From the NCBI RefSeq assembly GCF_011761985.1, contig NZ_JAASQT010000001.1:496001-560000 (forward strand): 64,000 nt of DNA, given 5' to 3'. This document shows positions 25,501-34,636 of this stretch, piece after piece. Below the pieces are notes generated by a model, which was not told the DNA's origin, searched no databases, and saw nothing but the letters and a program-made list of their open reading frames with translations. Position 1 is the stretch's first letter. The number at the start of each line of letters is the position of its first letter. Both the position numbers and the translations under genes were made by a program. Origin of the DNA: Brevundimonas terrae (GTDB lineage: Bacteria; Pseudomonadota; Alphaproteobacteria; Caulobacterales; Caulobacteraceae).

Positions 25501-26480
25501 TAGAACAGGCTTTCGGCGTCTTTTTCGGCCTTGGGGGCCGCCGTGTTCACGTCTGTGCGCGGGGCCCTTGCAGGACGCGCAGGGCGGCTGGCCGGACGCG
25601 GTGCAGCCTTTTGCGGTGACGGTGCTACGGGCGCTGCATCCCCCGGCAGAACAGGCGCAGGGCGGGTGTGCGTTTCGGACACCTCGCCATAAGGATGGGT
25701 CGCGGAAGGCTCCGGGGCAGGCATATCGCCCAGACGCGGATAGGAATCTGTGGTTTCAGCCTCAGCCGTAGCAGGCGCTGTGCGTATTGGCGCAGGGGGA
25801 GTGGGCACAGCAACCACCGGTGCGGAAGCCCCCTTCAGGCCCAGCGCAAGACGGGCTTCGGCGACCGCTTTGGGCGTATGGCAATAACACACGGCCAATT
25901 GCCCCGCCCCGTCGCGCCAGATCACCAGCGGCCAGCGGTTGTCATCAGCCGGACGGCTCAGCCGCTGTAAGACCGAACGGCGCAAACCCGCCGCCTCGGC
26001 CAGAGTCGCCATGCGTGTTTCTGATGACGACACAGGCTCTATGCCCACCGCGGTCCAGTGTTCGGCCCGCATCGACAGCCACTGGCGCAAAAGGCCGATA
26101 TCGCGCCCCTGCCAGAGCTGGACCACCGTGGCCTCCTCGCTGGCCCCGCCGTGGCCGGACGGCACGATGATGGCGCGAACCTCGCGGCCATGGGTGGCCA
26201 GTTCGGCGGCGTCCGCGCCCAGCCATTGTTCCAGCGCCGTCGCCGCGCGCGGCGAAATAATCGTGACGGGGCGCTCGCCCGCATTGAGGCGGATCGCAGG
26301 GGCCGAGGCCAGCAGGGTTTCAAGCGCCGGATCATCGCGGACCACGCGCACGGCGCGGTCCTTCTGGGTCACGGTCCACCAGATGACAATCATCAGGCCC
26401 GCCACCACCAGCCCCAGCCCGATGCCTGCGGCCAAGGCTGCGGCGGTGCGGTTCGACAGGTAGGGACGGCTAGGCGGCAA
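25497..26480 (-). CDS. Unknown single-pass membrane protein with Pro/Ala-rich C-terminus
   Basis: I do not recognise this 327-residue protein. One membrane helix near the N-terminus (AAALAAGIGLGLVVAGLMIV, about residues 13-34) is followed by a globular region to about 215 containing two short matches in style (VTIISPRAATALEQWLGADA; WPLVIWRDGAGQLAVCYCH), then a long Pro/Ala-rich low-complexity tail ending in LFY. The topology suggests a small N-terminal tail inside and the bulk in the periplasm. Its start overlaps the end of the upstream alpha/beta hydrolase by 11 bases, so it is probably the last gene of the zur-hydrolase run. Confidence 0.7.
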   Translation of the reverse strand: MPPSRPYLSNRTAAALAAGIGLGLVVAGLMIVIWWTVTQKDRAVRVVRDDPALETLLASAPAIRLNAGERPVTIISPRAATALEQWLGADAAELATHGREVRAIIVPSGHGGASEEATVVQLWQGRDIGLLRQWLSMRAEHWTAVGIEPVSSSETRMATLAEAAGLRRSVLQRLSRPADDNRWPLVIWRDGAGQLAVCYCHTPKAVAEARLALGLKGASAPVVAVPTPPAPIRTAPATAEAETTDSYPRLGDMPAPEPSATHPYGEVSETHTRPAPVLPGDAAPVAPSPQKAAPRPASRPARPARAPRTDVNTAAPKAEKDAESLFY

Positions 26481-27387
26481 GGTCCGACAAGACCTCGCGC
26501 ACCACCTGCGGATGGGTCATCGGAAACAGGTGGCCTGCACCTGTCACCGTATGGATCGAAACTTGATGGCCCGCCGATGGCTTGTTCAGCGCACACAGGC
26601 TGCCGGTTTCGGCCTTTAGGAGTTGGACCGGCCCGTCATACTGGCGCAGCGCCCGCCACGGATTATGCGCCTGTGCGGCATAGTTGGAGGCCTCCCATTC
26701 GGGACTACAGGCCAGTCGCAGACCCTTGCCATCCTCGATTGGGCCATTCTCGATCAGGCCATCGGCCAGATAGTCGCGCAGCACCGCGTCGGGCCAGCCC
26801 TTGAAGGCCCCGCGTCCCTGCCACGAGGTGAAGGCCTGTTCGCGGCTGTCGAAGTGTGCGCGTCGGCGCAAGGTCGATTGCACAATCGGGGCGCGCCGCG
26901 ACAAGCTATTGAGCAACGGGGTGTTGAACACCGCCATGGTCGCAAATGACCAGATCACCGGATCGAGCAGGATCAGGCGCGAGACCTGGTGTGGTACCTT
27001 GGCGGCGGCCAGCAGGCTGGATGTGCCGCCGATGGAATGGCCGCACAGGGCGACGGGCGGACCGTCGATGGTTTCCAGCAGCGAGATCAGGTCGTCGCGA
27101 TGGTCATGCCAGTTTTGGCGTCCCTGCACCTTGGCCGGCAGGGTTGTGTGTCCGTGACCGCGCAGGTCCACCGCCCAGATACGCAAACGCCCCGCCAGTC
27201 CCGACAGAAGCTGGCGATAGGTATAGGCATTGAAACCGTTGGCATGGACAAAGACCAGATCAACCGGACGCTCGGCTGGGCCGAAATCCAGCACGGCCAT
27301 CCGGCCTTCGCCAAAACGGTTGCGGACCGGAACAGACAGACGGCGCGGCGGGATGGCCATGGTGCCATCAAGACTGCCGTCCATCAT
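26470..27387 (-). CDS. Alpha/beta hydrolase
   Basis: About 305 residues with an alpha/beta hydrolase fold: oxyanion-region FVHANGFNAYTYRQLLSGL, RIWAVDLRGHGHT, the nucleophile elbow GHSIGG, an Asp after the cap region and a C-terminal His in VTGAGHLFPMTHPQ. The substrate is not predictable. The start is likely ATG 27387, which overlaps the fur/zur stop as ATGA; ATG 27360 (MAIPPRRL) is an alternative. Tight coupling with the Fur-family gene is conserved by overlap, but a metal-related function is not implied by the protein itself. Confidence 0.85.
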   Translation of the reverse strand: MMDGSLDGTMAIPPRRLSVPVRNRFGEGRMAVLDFGPAERPVDLVFVHANGFNAYTYRQLLSGLAGRLRIWAVDLRGHGHTTLPAKVQGRQNWHDHRDDLISLLETIDGPPVALCGHSIGGTSSLLAAAKVPHQVSRLILLDPVIWSFATMAVFNTPLLNSLSRRAPIVQSTLRRRAHFDSREQAFTSWQGRGAFKGWPDAVLRDYLADGLIENGPIEDGKGLRLACSPEWEASNYAAQAHNPWRALRQYDGPVQLLKAETGSLCALNKPSAGHQVSIHTVTGAGHLFPMTHPQVVREVLSDLAA

Positions 27388-27881
27388 GCGGCATCCCGGC
27401 ACTGGGCGCATTTGCCGTGGCCCTCGATCGTGGTGCGCTCGATGTTATAGCCGACCCGCGAGGCGGCACCGGCCAGCCCCAGATCACTGAGCGGCACAGA
27501 CACCTCGGCGGTCGAGCCGCAGCAGTCGCAGATCAGAAACGCCGCCGCATGGGCCTGTACCTCGTCCTTGTGGACCGAGCAGGCGACATAGGCGCTGATG
27601 GACGCGATCCGGTGGACCACGCCCCAGCGTTCGAGAAATTCCAGTGCGCGATAAACGGTCGGCGGCTTGGCCGCTTCGCCGTTCACACCATAGCGGGCAA
27701 TCAGGTCATAGGCCTTGACCGGCTCGCCCGCTGTCAGCAGCAATTCGAGGACGCGGCGGCGCGGAGCCGTCATGCGTTCGCCCTGCGCGACGCAGGAAGC
27801 CTCGAAGCTGGCGAGAATACGCGCAACCTCGGTCTCGCCGCGTGCGTGGCCGTCGTGATCGTGTTGGCAAGCCTTGGTCAT
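27384..27881 (-). CDS. zur: Fur-family metal-responsive repressor, Zur-like
   Basis: A 165-residue Fur superfamily regulator. After a His-rich start (HDHDGH) come the winged helix (RVLELLLTAGEPVKAYDLIA, then PPTVYRALEFLERWGVVHRI) and the dimer domain with structural zinc cysteines CDCC and CAQC near the C-terminus. The short size, the ICDCCGST segment and the HRIASISAYVAC segment fit Zur (zinc uptake regulator) better than Fur, but this assignment is inference. znuABC is not in the window. Confidence 0.8.
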   Translation of the reverse strand: MTKACQHDHDGHARGETEVARILASFEASCVAQGERMTAPRRRVLELLLTAGEPVKAYDLIARYGVNGEAAKPPTVYRALEFLERWGVVHRIASISAYVACSVHKDEVQAHAAAFLICDCCGSTAEVSVPLSDLGLAGAASRVGYNIERTTIEGHGKCAQCRDAA

Positions 27882-28043
27882 GGCCTAGAGCTAAGGTTTC
27901 CCGTCGCTTGTCGCAACCACATTGGGCATCAGGACTGGCAGACGGCTGCAAAACGTGGTTCACAAAGGTCCGTACCGCGTTTGCCGTTAGACATACTATG
28001 GGCTAGAACGCGCCTCCTTTCTGTCCAGAACACCAGAAGTTTT

Positions 28044-28823
28044 ATGACCGACACGACTGCACAAAACGCCGGCGGCCTCTCCGGTAACGTACTTTTCTAT
28101 TCGCAACCGGAACCGCTGTCGATCGAGGCGCACGGCAAGCTGGGCGTCAAGGTTGTCGACAAGCCGTACGCTTTCATCGGCCAGACCAATATTGTGCCGC
28201 TGACCGTGACCGAGTTCGCACCGGCCGCCCTGTCCTATCCGGTGATCTTCGTCGGCGACAGCAAGCAACCGGTCGTTGCCATGGGCCTGAACGCCAATGA
28301 CAACCTGTTCGTGACCGACGGCGAGTTCCGTTCGGACGCCTATATTCCGGCCTATGCCCGTCGCTATCCGTTCGTCTACGCCAATGACGACGCGCAACAG
28401 CGCATGATCCTGTGCATCGACCGCGCTGCACCCTACTTCGTCGAAGGCGGCGACACCCCGCTGTTCGAAGGCACCGAGCCGAGCGCCTACGTCAAGAACG
28501 CGATGGAGTTCTGCAACAATTTCGAACAGGAGCGCCTGCGCACCGAGTCGTTCGTCAAGATCCTGACCGATCTGGACCTGTTCGAAGTCAAGGAAGCCAA
28601 CTTCACCCCGCGCAATGCCGACGGCACGCCGGGCCAAACCCAGAAGCTGGCCGAGTATTTCGCCGTTTCGGAAGACAAGCTGAAGGCTCTGCCGGCCGAC
28701 AAGCTGGTTGAACTGCGCGACAACGGCGCTCTGGGCCAGATCTATGCGCACCTCGTGTCGCTGGCTGGCTGGGATCGTCTGATCGCTCTGGCCCTGACCC
28801 GTCAGGCCGCTGCCAACGCCTGA
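28044..28823 (+). CDS. SapC family protein
   Basis: A 259-residue protein of the SapC family (PF07277), named after a Campylobacter fetus S-layer locus product; the biochemical role is unknown. Family segments are FIGQTNIVPLTVTEFAPAA (SapC start), LSYPVIFVGDSKQPVVAMG, YIPAYARRYPFVYA and LCIDRAAPYFVEGGDTPLF. No signal peptide is visible, so it may be cytoplasmic. ATG 28044 is chosen as the first Met before the domain (MTDTTAQNAGGLSGN); the longer frame to 27417 is antisense to zur. A strong terminator follows. Confidence 0.9.
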   Translation: MTDTTAQNAGGLSGNVLFYSQPEPLSIEAHGKLGVKVVDKPYAFIGQTNIVPLTVTEFAPAALSYPVIFVGDSKQPVVAMGLNANDNLFVTDGEFRSDAYIPAYARRYPFVYANDDAQQRMILCIDRAAPYFVEGGDTPLFEGTEPSAYVKNAMEFCNNFEQERLRTESFVKILTDLDLFEVKEANFTPRNADGTPGQTQKLAEYFAVSEDKLKALPADKLVELRDNGALGQIYAHLVSLAGWDRLIALALTRQAAANA

Positions 28824-28843
28824 TCGGCGCTGTAAGCTAAAAG

Positions 28844-28877
28844 AAACGCCCCGCAGAATACTGCGGGGCGTTTTTCT
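28844..28877. terminator. Bidirectional intrinsic terminator
   Basis: AAACGCCCCGCAG and CTGCGGGGCGTTT form a perfect 13-bp stem with an AATA loop; T-rich tails follow on both strands. It lies between the convergent sapC (ends 28823) and MaoC-like (ends 28894) genes. Confidence 0.92.
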
Positions 28878-28893
28878 TTGCCGATCGTATGGA

Positions 28894-29304
28894 TCAGGAC
28901 TGGCGGGCGACCAGCGAGCGGGTCAGGCACGAAAAGACCAGACGGCCCGCCTCGTCCAGCAGGTCCTGCTGGGCGATGACCACGCCCTTATTATCGCCGA
29001 CAGGGTCCTTGCCCATAATGGTCACTCGGCCCCGCAACAGCTCTCCGGCGGGCGGATTGCGCAAGTAACGCACACCATCGACGGCCAGCATTTTGAAACC
29101 GGCCCAGCGGCTACAGGCCTCAAAAGATAATCGGCTCCACAGCGCATAGAGCATCCCGTCCGGTGCGCCATAGCTGTCATCCCAACCCGGCAGGAAACGC
29201 TCGACATAGAGGGCCAGCGATGTGCCATCCACGGCGATAACGCCGAGGGAAACGACCTGTCCCACCTCGATCTGCTCGAAATGGATGTTCAGTAGCTCGG
29301 CCAT
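28894..29304 (-). CDS. Hotdog-fold protein, MaoC/thioesterase-like
   Basis: About 136 residues. The sequence MAELLNIHFEQIEVGQVVSLG followed by RVTIMGKDPVGDNKGVVIAQQ and a final strand FSCLTRSLVARQS resembles a hotdog-fold MaoC-like dehydratase/thioesterase domain, but catalytic Asp/His residues of true (R)-hydratases are not obvious. Start ATG 29304 places the domain at the N-terminus and has GGGGA 8 bases upstream; the frame extends to 29361. Function uncertain. Confidence 0.55.
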   Translation of the reverse strand: MAELLNIHFEQIEVGQVVSLGVIAVDGTSLALYVERFLPGWDDSYGAPDGMLYALWSRLSFEACSRWAGFKMLAVDGVRYLRNPPAGELLRGRVTIMGKDPVGDNKGVVIAQQDLLDEAGRLVFSCLTRSLVARQS

Positions 29305-29390
29305 GTTTTTGATCCCCGCCGCAATATGCATTTCCACCATGCCACCCGTTCCCCCGCACAAACAAGATGTGTGCGCCCGGGCCGATGCAT

Positions 29391-29420
29391 CAAAAAAAGG
29401 CGACCCCGCAGGGCCGCCTT
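29391..29420 (-). terminator. Intrinsic terminator downstream of phyR
   Basis: On the minus strand AAGGCG-GCCCT-GCGGGGT-CGCCTT folds into a stem followed by a seven-T run. It lies about 150 bases past the phyR stop. Nothing else is recognisable in 29421-29573. Confidence 0.75.
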
Positions 29421-29573
29421 AAAAGTCGCATCATCACAAAAGAGGTACATCCATAGCCCACCTCGCAAAACGAGCGGGGCCTTGCCAGAGGAGCCTTGCC
29501 AGACTGGCAGGGGCTATGCGTGAAGAACGTCGCCCTGCCGGACGGGTTCCCTCTCGTTGGGCCAGAGCAAAAC

Positions 29574-30368
29574 TCAGCCGCGCGGTGATGGATGGAAGAA
29601 CAGGGCCTGACTGATGGCCGCCTTCACCGTTTCCGGCTGGAAGGGTTTGGTGATCAGGAAGGTCGGTTCGGGGCGTTCGCCCGTCAGCAGACGCTCGGGG
29701 AAGGCGGTGATGAAGATCACCGGCACGTCCAGACTTTGCAGGATTTCCTTCACCGCATCGATGCCCGAAGAGCCATCGGCCAGCTGGATGTCGGCCAGAA
29801 CCAGACCCGGACGTTTTTGGCGCACCGCCTCGACCGCCTCGGTATGGGTGGCGGCCGTGCCGGTGACGCGGTGGCCAAGTTCACGCACCAGACTTTCGAT
29901 GTCGGCGGCGATGATGGCCTCGTCCTCGATAATCAGCACATCCGTGGCCAGTTCGGCATCGATATCGGTCTGGGCCTGAGCCACCAGTCGCTCGACCGCC
30001 GAAATATCGACATCCAGAATCTGCGCCGTTTCGGACGGGGTGAACCCTTCCAGCGAGGTCAGCAAGAAGGCCTGACGCGAGGCCGGCGAAATCTTCATCA
30101 GGCGGCGCGAGGCATTATCCTCGGCCGCATTGCCCGATGCACTGCCGTGATCTTCGAGCTGTGCGCCGCTGGAAGACCAGATGGCGTGGAAAATATGATA
30201 CAGAGCCACCCGCGGTGTCATATCCGCCGGTAGCTGACGTTCCCCCGCAGCCAGAGCTTCAAGGGCCACGCGTACATAGTGGTCGCCGGTTGCCTGATCA
30301 CCCGTCAGGGCCCGCGCAAAACGCCGCACATACGGAAGGTGAGGCGCTAATCTAGCCAAAAGGCTCAT
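29574..30368 (-). CDS. phyR: PhyR, general stress response anti-anti-sigma response regulator
   Basis: A 264-residue PhyR. The N-terminal half (about 1-130) mimics an ECF sigma factor (LARLAPHLPYVRRFARALTG for region 2-like; SRQAFLLTSLEGFTPSETAQIL plus VDISAVERLVAQA for region 4-like). The C-terminal half is a receiver with the acidic pair in DVLIIEDEAIIAADIE, phospho-Asp in LVLADIQLADGSSG and Lys in FLITKPFQPE. When phosphorylated, PhyR binds NepR and frees EcfG. The ATG at 30368 (MSLLARLAPHL) gives the family length; the frame reaches 30425. Divergent from nepR-ecfG-phyK, with a perfect EcfG promoter on its own strand, so it is likely autoregulated. Confidence 0.96.
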   Translation of the reverse strand: MSLLARLAPHLPYVRRFARALTGDQATGDHYVRVALEALAAGERQLPADMTPRVALYHIFHAIWSSSGAQLEDHGSASGNAAEDNASRRLMKISPASRQAFLLTSLEGFTPSETAQILDVDISAVERLVAQAQTDIDAELATDVLIIEDEAIIAADIESLVRELGHRVTGTAATHTEAVEAVRQKRPGLVLADIQLADGSSGIDAVKEILQSLDVPVIFITAFPERLLTGERPEPTFLITKPFQPETVKAAISQALFFHPSPRG

Positions 30369-30440
30369 ACCTATAATCCCCGATGTCTGAAGCAGACCGA
30401 TTACCGGCGCTACCCCCCAGACCATAAGACAGAAAGGTTA

Positions 30441-30465
30441 AACGGAGAACCTTGGCCGCAGTTCC
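30441..30465 (-). promoter_or_regulatory. EcfG-type promoter of phyR
   Basis: On the minus strand GGAAC (30465-30461), 16 bases, CGTT (30444-30441): exact consensus for the general stress sigma factor. The predicted leader to the phyR ATG is roughly 65 bases. Confidence 0.9.
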
Positions 30466-30505
30466 GTGTTTTACCACCCGTTTTACAATTTTCAGCTAAG
30501 CTGTC

Positions 30506-30531
30506 GGAACGGTAAAGCCTGTCAAGGCGTT
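30506..30531 (+). promoter_or_regulatory. EcfG-type promoter of nepR-ecfG-phyK
   Basis: GGAAC (30506-30510), 17 bases, CGTT (30528-30531): exact consensus, about 57 bases ahead of the nepR ATG. With the phyR site it forms a divergent pair that makes the whole locus self-inducing. Confidence 0.9.
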
Positions 30532-30588
30532 TAGCATGCAGCGTGTCCGGGAAGAGGTCTGCCGGACAGGGGGACGGTCCAAGAGTTA

Positions 30589-30786
30589 ATGACTGAAAAA
30601 TCTCAACGAGTTCATGATACTAACGATATTGACGACGTAGATCTCGATGAAGCGAGACTGCGACAGCAAGCCATTGGCGTGAAGCTGAGACATCTGTTCG
30701 ACGAGATCGTAAACGAACCGGTGCCGGATGAGTTTCTGTCCATCCTGAGGCGCGCAGATCAACGAGAAAACAAAGGTGGGGCATGA
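30589..30786 (+). CDS. nepR: NepR, anti-sigma factor of the general stress response
   Basis: A 65-residue NepR. The core (ARLRQQAIGVKLRHLFDEIV then EPVPDEFLSILRRAD) matches the two-helix NepR family that holds EcfG inactive and is captured by phosphorylated PhyR. The N-terminal 20 residues are acidic (DTNDIDDVDLDEA) and probably disordered. Its stop overlaps the ecfG ATG (ATGA, 30783-30786), so anti-sigma and sigma factor are translationally coupled. Confidence 0.95.
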   Translation: MTEKSQRVHDTNDIDDVDLDEARLRQQAIGVKLRHLFDEIVNEPVPDEFLSILRRADQRENKGGA

Positions 30787-31391
30787 GTTCAACCGGAGCG
30801 GCACCCAAGCCGCCGTCAGCGGATGACAATGCCTTCAAGAAAGAACTTGTGGGCCTCATCCCTCACATACGGGCCTTCGCGCGCACCCTGACGGGTGACC
30901 CGACGGCCGCCGACGATCTGGCTCAAGAAGCCATGATGAAGGCATGGGATGCGCGTGCCTCATACCAGATGGGCACCAATATGAAGGCCTGGACCTTCAT
31001 GATCCTGCGCAACCAGTTCTATTCGGAAAAGCGCCGCTCGTGGCGCTCGACCCAACTGGATCAGGAAGCCGCCGAACGCACCCTGATCGCGGTCGATGAT
31101 CCCGAAGCGCCTGTGGCGCTGGACGAACTGCGTATGGCCCTGAAAACCCTGCCCGAAGAGCAGCGCGAAGCCCTGATCCTCGTCGGTGCCGGCGGTTTTG
31201 CCTATGAAGAGGCGGCTGAAATCTGCCAGTGCGCCGTCGGGACAGTCAAAAGCCGCGTGTCGCGGGCCCGAAAGGCCCTGCTGGCCGCACTTGAACGCGG
31301 CGGTTATGAACGCGACGGCAAGGCCGCCGGTGATGCCATGCGCTCTATTCTCGCCGATGCCGATCGGTTGAGCAGTCCCTTGCGGAACTGA
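30783..31391 (+). CDS. ecfG: EcfG-family general stress response sigma factor
   Basis: A 202-residue ECF sigma factor (SigT/EcfG group). Region 2 covers about 20-90 (LIPHIRAFARTLTGDPTAAD, DDLAQEAMMKAWDARASY, MKAWTFMILRNQFYSEKRR) and region 4 about 128-185 (LPEEQREALILVGAGGFAYE, ICQCAVGTVKSRVSRARKAL). It directs RNA polymerase to GGAAC-N16/17-CGTT promoters, of which several occur here. The N-terminus is Pro/Ala-rich. It is released from NepR through PhyR. Four bases separate it from phyK. Confidence 0.96.
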   Translation: MSSTGAAPKPPSADDNAFKKELVGLIPHIRAFARTLTGDPTAADDLAQEAMMKAWDARASYQMGTNMKAWTFMILRNQFYSEKRRSWRSTQLDQEAAERTLIAVDDPEAPVALDELRMALKTLPEEQREALILVGAGGFAYEEAAEICQCAVGTVKSRVSRARKALLAALERGGYERDGKAAGDAMRSILADADRLSSPLRN

Positions 31392-31395
31392 GCCC

Positions 31396-33135
31396 ATGCC
31401 GCCGCTATTGCGGAAATGGCTGGGACGTCGCCAGAGGCGTGTTGAGGGTATTCGTGCGCGTCTGGGCTTTTCGATGGCCCTGTCGTTGCTGCCCTTTATC
31501 CTACTGGGGCTGATACAGGTCCGGGGCGAGTACCAACAGCAGACCACCGACCTGAAGGCCGACCTGCAATTGGCCGCCGAGCGCAGTGTGCGCGAAGCCG
31601 AAAGCGCCTTTAATCGCGCCGGCATATTGCTGAGCATTATTGCCCCCGAAGGTCAGGCCTTTGACTGTAATGCGCGCCTGAACGGGCTGGTGAACCGTAT
31701 CGGCGAGGTCGAGGCGCTGTACCGCTTCGGCACCGATGGCACGGTGTTGTGTGCCTCGCACGAAAAAGAGGTCGCCCGTTTTGGCGACGTGCGTGACAGC
31801 GACTGGTTCAAAGCGCTGGCACAGGGCCGCAGCACCTCGCATATCTTTTTGCAAACCGATGCCGAGGGCAGCCAACTGGCCCTTGCCTATCGGGCCACAC
31901 GACCGCTGGGGGGTTTTGACGGCGTACTCGTGGCTGTCATTCCGACCAGCATTTTCAGTTTGTCCACGCAGGACATACCGCTTCCGCCCGATACCCAGAC
32001 CGGCCTGTTTGACGATCAGGGCCGTGCCCTCACCCCGATCAAAGGCCTGACCTTTGGCCAGAGCTTCCCCCCTCTGAAAAACTGGCTGAAACCCCACAGT
32101 CATGAGGCCGGTGCTGTCTTGCGCGCCAAAGGGGCCGACGGGGTGAACCGCCTCTATGCCGCCGCCAAGCTGGAAAACCAGAATGTCTATGCGGTGATCT
32201 CGGCCCCCGCAGCCTCGCCGTGGTTCTGGGCCCAGACCAACCCGATCCGCTTCCTGATGCTGCCGCTGGCGGCGTGGCTGACGGCGTTTGCGGCGGCCAT
32301 GCTGGCGTCGGAGCGTATTGTCATCCGCTGGCTGGACTATCTGGACCGGATTGCCGCCATCTATGCGCGCGGTCGCTATACGATCCGCCCCGTTCAGGCC
32401 GAAAATGCGCCGCTGGAAATCCGCCATCTGGCGCGCACCATGGACGAACTGGCCGAGAATATTACCCGGCGCGATGCGGCCCTGACCGAGGCCCTGCACG
32501 AAAAAGATGCCCTGCTGCGCGAAATCCACCACCGCGTGAAGAACAATCTGCAGATCATCTCGTCGCTGTTGTCGATGCAGCAAAGGGTTGTCGAAGACCC
32601 CGCCGCACGGGCGGCTCTGGGCGATACGCGCCAGCGAATCTCGGCCCTGGCCCTGATTTACCGCACGCTCTATCAGGGCGAGGATGTGCGCCATGCCGAT
32701 GCCGAGGTATTCCTGACCGAGTTGGTCGGGCATCTGGTGGCGTCGGAATCCCTGCGTGGCCCGCTGGTAAAAAGCTCCATCGAGGCCGACCCGCTCAGCA
32801 TCGATCCCGAAAAACTGGCCCCGATGGCGCTCTGGCTGGTCGAGGCGGTTTCCAATGCCCAGAAGCACGCCTTTGCCGGTCGCGGCGGCGAACTCAAGGT
32901 CCGCTTCAAGGTCAATGGCAAGACCAGCACACTGGAGGTCGAGGACGACGGCCCCGGCATGAATGATGTGACATCCGGTGTCGGCGTGACCCTGATGACG
33001 GCCTTTGCCAAACAGCTTCGCGGGACGGCCACCACCCGCAAGGCGGATTCTGGCGGCACGATTGCCAGCCTTGTCTTTGAAACACCGGCCTCGCCAGAAA
33101 CTGCCGTTCCATCACGATCGGAACAAGACCTGTAG
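31396..33135 (+). CDS. phyK: HisKA_2/HWE-type sensor histidine kinase, PhyK-like
   Basis: A 579-residue membrane kinase. Two membrane segments (about 22-42, SMALSLLPFILLGLIQVRG; and about 278-300, FLMLPLAAWLTAFAAAMLAS) flank a large periplasmic sensor region of dCache-like size. The cytoplasmic part has a HAMP-like linker, the HisKA_2 phospho-acceptor region REIHHRVKNNLQIISSLLSM, and an ATPase domain with NAQKHAF, DDGPGMN and GVGVTLMTAF. Position right behind ecfG and family type make it the likely kinase for PhyR; the stimulus is unknown. An EcfG promoter for the next gene overlaps its 3' end. Confidence 0.92.
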   Translation: MPPLLRKWLGRRQRRVEGIRARLGFSMALSLLPFILLGLIQVRGEYQQQTTDLKADLQLAAERSVREAESAFNRAGILLSIIAPEGQAFDCNARLNGLVNRIGEVEALYRFGTDGTVLCASHEKEVARFGDVRDSDWFKALAQGRSTSHIFLQTDAEGSQLALAYRATRPLGGFDGVLVAVIPTSIFSLSTQDIPLPPDTQTGLFDDQGRALTPIKGLTFGQSFPPLKNWLKPHSHEAGAVLRAKGADGVNRLYAAAKLENQNVYAVISAPAASPWFWAQTNPIRFLMLPLAAWLTAFAAAMLASERIVIRWLDYLDRIAAIYARGRYTIRPVQAENAPLEIRHLARTMDELAENITRRDAALTEALHEKDALLREIHHRVKNNLQIISSLLSMQQRVVEDPAARAALGDTRQRISALALIYRTLYQGEDVRHADAEVFLTELVGHLVASESLRGPLVKSSIEADPLSIDPEKLAPMALWLVEAVSNAQKHAFAGRGGELKVRFKVNGKTSTLEVEDDGPGMNDVTSGVGVTLMTAFAKQLRGTATTRKADSGGTIASLVFETPASPETAVPSRSEQDL

Positions 33136-33145
33136 GCCTTGCGTT
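33120..33145 (+). promoter_or_regulatory. EcfG-type promoter of the entericidin-like gene
   Basis: GGAAC (33120-33124), 17 bases, CGTT (33142-33145), an exact consensus match that overlaps the last codons of phyK and lies about 50 bases ahead of the small gene at 33195. Confidence 0.88.
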
Positions 33146-33194
33146 CTATCCTTGAGGCAAACGCCCCCACATTCATGTTTCAAGGAAGCTTTCC

Positions 33195-33332
33195 ATGCGC
33201 AAACTTATGGTCCTCGCAGTCATTGCCGCCGCCCTGACCACAGCCGCCTGCAACACGGTTGCCGGTGTCGGTCGTGACGCACAAGCTGCCGGTTCTGCGG
33301 TCGAAGATGCCGCGCGCGACGGCAAAAACTAA
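33195..33332 (+). CDS. Entericidin-like small lipoprotein
   Basis: A 45-residue protein found by hand translation: MRKLMVLAVIAAALTTAACN is a lipoprotein signal with the lipidated Cys19, followed by TVAGVGRDAQAAGSAVEDAA and a basic end (RDGKN). The C-N-T-x-x-G-x-G-x-D pattern is typical of the entericidin A/B family, tiny outer-envelope lipoproteins often controlled by stress sigma factors. AAGGA lies 8 bases before ATG 33195. It has its own EcfG promoter and its own terminator, so it is a separate stress-induced unit directly behind phyK. Confidence 0.85.
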   Translation: MRKLMVLAVIAAALTTAACNTVAGVGRDAQAAGSAVEDAARDGKN

Positions 33333-33352
33333 TCACGGGCAACCGCTGTAAA

Positions 33353-33386
33353 GGGGCTCTTTCCTGCCGGAAGGGGCTCCTTTTTG
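33353..33386 (+). terminator. Intrinsic terminator of the entericidin-like gene
   Basis: GGGGCTCTTTCC and GGAAGGGGCTCC pair over 12 positions (three G-T wobbles) around a TGCC loop, followed by TTTTTG. Confidence 0.8.
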
Positions 33387-33433
33387 CTGCACCAAAGACA
33401 CGATTGGCGAGCTTGAGCGCCTGTGACCTGTAA

Positions 33434-34531
<1,098 letters not shown>

Positions 34532-34557
34532 GCGCATCGCGTCTATGCAAGCTTTTC

Positions 34558-34596
34558 AAACCCCGTTCCGCCAAAAGCGGGACGGGGTTTGTTTTG
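34558..34596 (+). terminator. Intrinsic terminator after obgE
   Basis: AAACCCCGTTCCGC and GCGGGACGGGGTTT pair (one wobble) around CAAAA, followed by GTTTTG. It separates obgE from polA. Confidence 0.88.
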
Positions 34597-34636
34597 ACCG
34601 GATGACGCCGCCTCAAAGCGCGCCTATGTTCGCCCC

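Noticed and set aside
31501..32868. A 455-codon minus-strand frame
   Set aside because: Antisense to phyK, whose HisKA_2 and ATPase motifs are on the plus strand.
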